Positions 61,734 to 64,000 of a stretch of DNA of 64,000 nucleotides are shown here, piece by piece. The translations under genes and the position numbers were made by a program. This DNA comes from Acidaminobacter sp. JC074 (GTDB taxonomy: Bacteria > Bacillota > Clostridia > Peptostreptococcales > Acidaminobacteraceae): assembly GCF_022496765.1 (NCBI RefSeq), contig NZ_VANV01000011.1:1-64000 (forward strand), in the 5' to 3' direction. The stretch's first letter is position 1; each line of letters opens with the position of its first letter. The notes under the pieces were generated by a model. It was not told the origin of the DNA, did no database searches, and saw only the letters and a program-made list of their open reading frames with translations.

Positions 61734-62524
61734 TTAAAATTAAAAACTTGGTCTTTTCTTATTCAAGTAAACCTGTTCTTGATGATGTGTCTTTACATGC
61801 AAAAAAGGGCGAAATTCTTTGTCTGTTGGGTCCAAATGGGTCTGGTAAAACTACCCTTCTTAAATGTTTGCTTGGCATACACAAAGAGACCCACGGTGAC
61901 ATCGTGATTCATGACAAGAACATTCATACATACGATTACAAGGGACTTGCAAAGAAGGTGTCTTATGTACCACAAAAGCAAATGTCATCTTTTCCATACA
62001 GTGTTCTAGACATGGTGGTGATGGGAAGAACCTGTCATCTAAAGACCTTGGCTAGTCCTAAAAAGAAAGATTATGATATAGCCAAGTCTTCTTTAGACTA
62101 TCTAGGTATGAAAGACTTTGTTCATAGACCTTTTACAGAACTTAGTGGTGGTGAATCTCAGCTGGTTATGATTGCGAGGGCCCTTACACAAGAAAGTCAG
62201 TGCATTGTATTAGATGAACCTACAGCTCATCTAGACTATAGAAATGAGCTGGTCATCTTAGAAGCCATTAGGATGCTTTTAGACAAAGGCCATACCATTT
62301 TTATGGCAACCCATTATCCAAACCATGCTTATTACTTTGAAAATCATGGTCTTGATACCAAAGTCGCTTTTTTAAATGATGGTAAGATTCAATTTATGGG
62401 TAAGCCTAGTGATGTTTTAACAGAAGAAAATCTCGAACAAATATATCAAATAGAATCTAAGGTACTCAGACATGATCAACTCAAGCATGTGGTGCCTTTA
62501 TATACAAAAGGAAGTAAGTCATGA
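61730..62524 (+). CDS. FecE/BtuD-type ABC importer ATPase
   Basis: A 264-residue ATPase: Walker A GPNGSGKTT, signature LSGGESQLVMIARAL, Walker B CIVLDEPTAHLD and the H-loop ATHYP. Start is TTG at 61730, overlapping the permease stop (TTGA) and 9 bases after GGCAGG; a TTG at 61724 is too close. It overlaps the next gene by 4 bases. The C-terminal ~35 residues extend past the core as in other metal-chelate importers. Confidence 0.92.
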   Translation: MIKIKNLVFSYSSKPVLDDVSLHAKKGEILCLLGPNGSGKTTLLKCLLGIHKETHGDIVIHDKNIHTYDYKGLAKKVSYVPQKQMSSFPYSVLDMVVMGRTCHLKTLASPKKKDYDIAKSSLDYLGMKDFVHRPFTELSGGESQLVMIARALTQESQCIVLDEPTAHLDYRNELVILEAIRMLLDKGHTIFMATHYPNHAYYFENHGLDTKVAFLNDGKIQFMGKPSDVLTEENLEQIYQIESKVLRHDQLKHVVPLYTKGSKS

Positions 62525-63573
62525 AGAAGATTATAATTGTTTTTATGTGTATACTTATGATCGGCTGTCAGAATGTTCAAGTAGCTGATGTTGAGACACA
62601 TGAAATTATAGACGGTCTTGGCAGGTCTGTACAGGTACCTGTTGAAGTAAATAAGGTAGGTTGTATTTATGCCATATCAGGTCATATTACAGCACTACTT
62701 GGTGAGGGAGAAAAGATTGTATCAGTGACATCAGGTTTAAAAAGAGATGTGATGATGATGACTCTTGTACCGACGTTAGAAGAGGCGACAGAGCCTAAAA
62801 ATGGCGGCTCAATAAATATAGAAGAGCTTCTTATCAATAAACCAGATGTAATATTTGTAGCATCGGACATTGCACTTAATGAGGCAGAAACAGCTAAACT
62901 AGATAAATTTAACATTCCGTATTTGGCTGTAGCATTTGACTCTATTCAGGGTCAGCAGGATATGGTTAGAATGATTGGTAAAGTTTATGGTAAGTTAGAA
63001 GAAGCGGAAGCTTATATCACTTACTGTAACGAAAAAATAGATGAAATTTCTGAAATTACAGCTGGTATTGAAAAGCCAGTTAATGTCTATCATTCTGTTA
63101 ACGAGGCGACAAGAACTGATCCGAAGGGCTCTATAGTTGAAGAGTGGTTTAATAAGACAGGCATGTACTTGGTTTCGACTTCTGATGAACTCAAGTTTAT
63201 TTCAGGTGATTACTATGCTTCTTTAGAGCAAATCCTTGAATGGAATCCTGAGGTTATCTTTGCAAATGAAAATGGCGTAGATGAATATATTTTGACGGAC
63301 TCCAAGTGGCAGTCGCTAGACGCAGTACAAACTGGTCAAGTATACATGTTGCCGGTTGGTATTTCAAGGTGGGGACATCCCAACTCGCTGGAGATTCCTT
63401 TTGCTATGATGTTTGCAGGTGAAAAGGTTTATCCAGACTTGTTCGAAGACTTTGACATTGAAAGTGAAATGAAATATTTCTATAAGACTTTCTTTGATGT
63501 GGATGTGTCAGATCAAATGATTGAAGAGATTCTTAACGGAGATGGTATGCGTATCAGAAAGGATGAAAGATGA
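62521..63573 (+). CDS. Substrate-binding lipoprotein of the BtuF/FecB class
   Basis: A 350-residue lipoprotein: signal peptide with lipobox LMIGC (Cys16) and a Peripla_BP_2 fold (HEIIDGLGRSVQVPVEVNKV, LLINKPDVIFVASD, ASLEQILEWNPEVIFANENG). It delivers the substrate to the permease above. Pocket residues cannot be assigned from sequence; molybdate/tungstate is inferred from the leader RNA, and iron or cobalamin remain possible. It overlaps the next gene by 4 bases (ATGA). Confidence 0.9.
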   Translation: MKKIIIVFMCILMIGCQNVQVADVETHEIIDGLGRSVQVPVEVNKVGCIYAISGHITALLGEGEKIVSVTSGLKRDVMMMTLVPTLEEATEPKNGGSINIEELLINKPDVIFVASDIALNEAETAKLDKFNIPYLAVAFDSIQGQQDMVRMIGKVYGKLEEAEAYITYCNEKIDEISEITAGIEKPVNVYHSVNEATRTDPKGSIVEEWFNKTGMYLVSTSDELKFISGDYYASLEQILEWNPEVIFANENGVDEYILTDSKWQSLDAVQTGQVYMLPVGISRWGHPNSLEIPFAMMFAGEKVYPDLFEDFDIESEMKYFYKTFFDVDVSDQMIEEILNGDGMRIRKDER

Positions 63574-64000
63574 TGTTACTTTACATATGTATAGATGATA
63601 CAGATGATTTGGATTCAAAGGGAACAGGAGAAATAGCTGAAGAGATAGCCGGGCTTCTTGAAGACAATGACTTAGGAAAGGCATCTGCTATATCAAGACA
63701 TCAGCTTTATGTCCATGAAGATATTCCTTATACATCACATAATTCATCTATGTGTTTTGAATTTAAACTGAAAGGTGATTATAACAAGTTGGTGTCTTTA
63801 GCTTCGGATTATCTTAAAGCTGAATCATCACCCTTATCTGATCCTGGTTTATGTATTTATACTTTTAAGGATAAACATGATCCTTTGATTGATTTTGGTA
63901 GAAGCGCTAAAGTAAAAGTTCTAACTAAGAAGATGGCTTATGATTTTGCAAAAGAAAACAATATTTACCTAAATGAGTTTGGTGGCACAGGTGATGGTGT
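63570..64000 (+). CDS. TiaS-like N-terminal domain protein (truncated by window end)
   Basis: At least 143 residues, open at the right edge. The N-terminus YICIDDTDDLDSKGTGEIAE resembles the IDDTDS signature of archaeal TiaS, and VHEDIPYTSHNSSMCFEF corresponds to its IPYKTRGNGA-type segment. TiaS adds agmatine to cytidine 34 of tRNA-Ile in archaea, a job done by TilS in bacteria, so another function is likely. ATG 63570 overlaps the stop of the lipoprotein gene and follows AAAGGA. It seems to be part of the riboswitch-controlled operon. Confidence 0.75.
   Translation, partial: MMLLYICIDDTDDLDSKGTGEIAEEIAGLLEDNDLGKASAISRHQLYVHEDIPYTSHNSSMCFEFKLKGDYNKLVSLASDYLKAESSPLSDPGLCIYTFKDKHDPLIDFGRSAKVKVLTKKMAYDFAKENNIYLNEFGGTGDG

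Noticed and set aside
1-64000. tRNA, rRNA, phage or integrative element
   Set aside because: No cloverleaf, rRNA segment, integrase, phage structural gene or flanking direct repeats were recognised on reading both strands.

Overview
The window looks like the chromosome of a low-GC, anaerobic, amino-acid-fermenting member of the Clostridia. The main reasons are a selenocysteine-containing glycine/sarcosine/betaine reductase component B (a Stickland-type enzyme), a sigma-54 promoter in front of it, intrinsic T-run terminators after most operons, strong GGAGG ribosome binding sites, S-layer-homology (SLH) surface proteins, YesM/YesN-type sugar sensing, CIRCE- and cre-like operators and monoderm type IV pilus genes. 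I cannot name the genus. No rRNA, tRNA, CRISPR array, prophage or insertion sequence was seen.

Layout. 1-4.6 kb: sigma-54 promoter, grdX (apparently with an AUU start), a GrdE-type proprotein, a GrdB-type selenoprotein whose in-frame UGA at 3100 is followed by a SECIS-like hairpin, and a YkvI-type transporter. 4.6-11.3 kb: an eroded gap, an AraC regulator and three secreted or surface proteins, one with SLH, leucine-rich-repeat and transglutaminase parts and one with 24-residue tandem repeats. 11.4-15.3 kb: a nucleotide-messenger island (TPR-GGDEF, small RelQ-type alarmone synthetase, degenerate GGDEF-EAL). 15.5-25.1 kb: sugar locus A, in which a YesM/YesN pair is flanked by two membrane-anchored sugar-binding proteins, followed by a nitroreductase and a ChvE/GguAB-type importer. 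25.2-25.5 kb: a candidate type I toxin-antitoxin locus. 25.6-27.8 kb: cysteine desulfurase and MnmA for tRNA thiolation.

28-37.7 kb: type IV pilus cluster (pilB, pilC, major pilin, a decayed pilin-like gene, pilM, pilN, a pilO fused to SLH repeats), interrupted by a CIRCE-controlled hsp20, then three pilin-like genes on the other strand. 37.8-46.2 kb: DegV, a dCache chemoreceptor, a TtcA-like protein with a ThiS-like carrier, half-size ChrA with DeoC, an AraC regulator, an alpha/beta hydrolase, and an FAD-dependent COG2509-type protein preceded by a guanine-class purine riboswitch. 46.4-55.6 kb: sugar locus B (response regulator, kinase, anchored binding protein, Rpn-family nuclease, cre-like site, mglBAC). 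55.7-60 kb: pRiA4b-type protein, SEC-C protein, stand-alone EF-G paralogue, and a cysteine-free carboxymuconolactone-decarboxylase-family protein. 60-64 kb: a compact Moco/Tuco-type riboswitch with terminator, then a BtuCD-class ABC importer operon (Ig-like protein, permease, ATPase, binding lipoprotein) ending in a truncated gene resembling the N-terminus of archaeal TiaS.

How the parts fit. The two sugar loci share one logic: a membrane-anchored sugar-binding protein probably feeds the YesM kinase, its YesN partner activates transcription, and a cre-like site adds catabolite control to the importer. In both importers a strong hairpin lies between the abundant binding-protein gene and the ATPase gene. 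The most unusual items are the two riboswitches in unexpected contexts (guanine-type before COG2509; Moco/Tuco-type before a FecCD-class importer and a TiaS-like gene), the convergent small-toxin locus and the PilO-SLH fusion.
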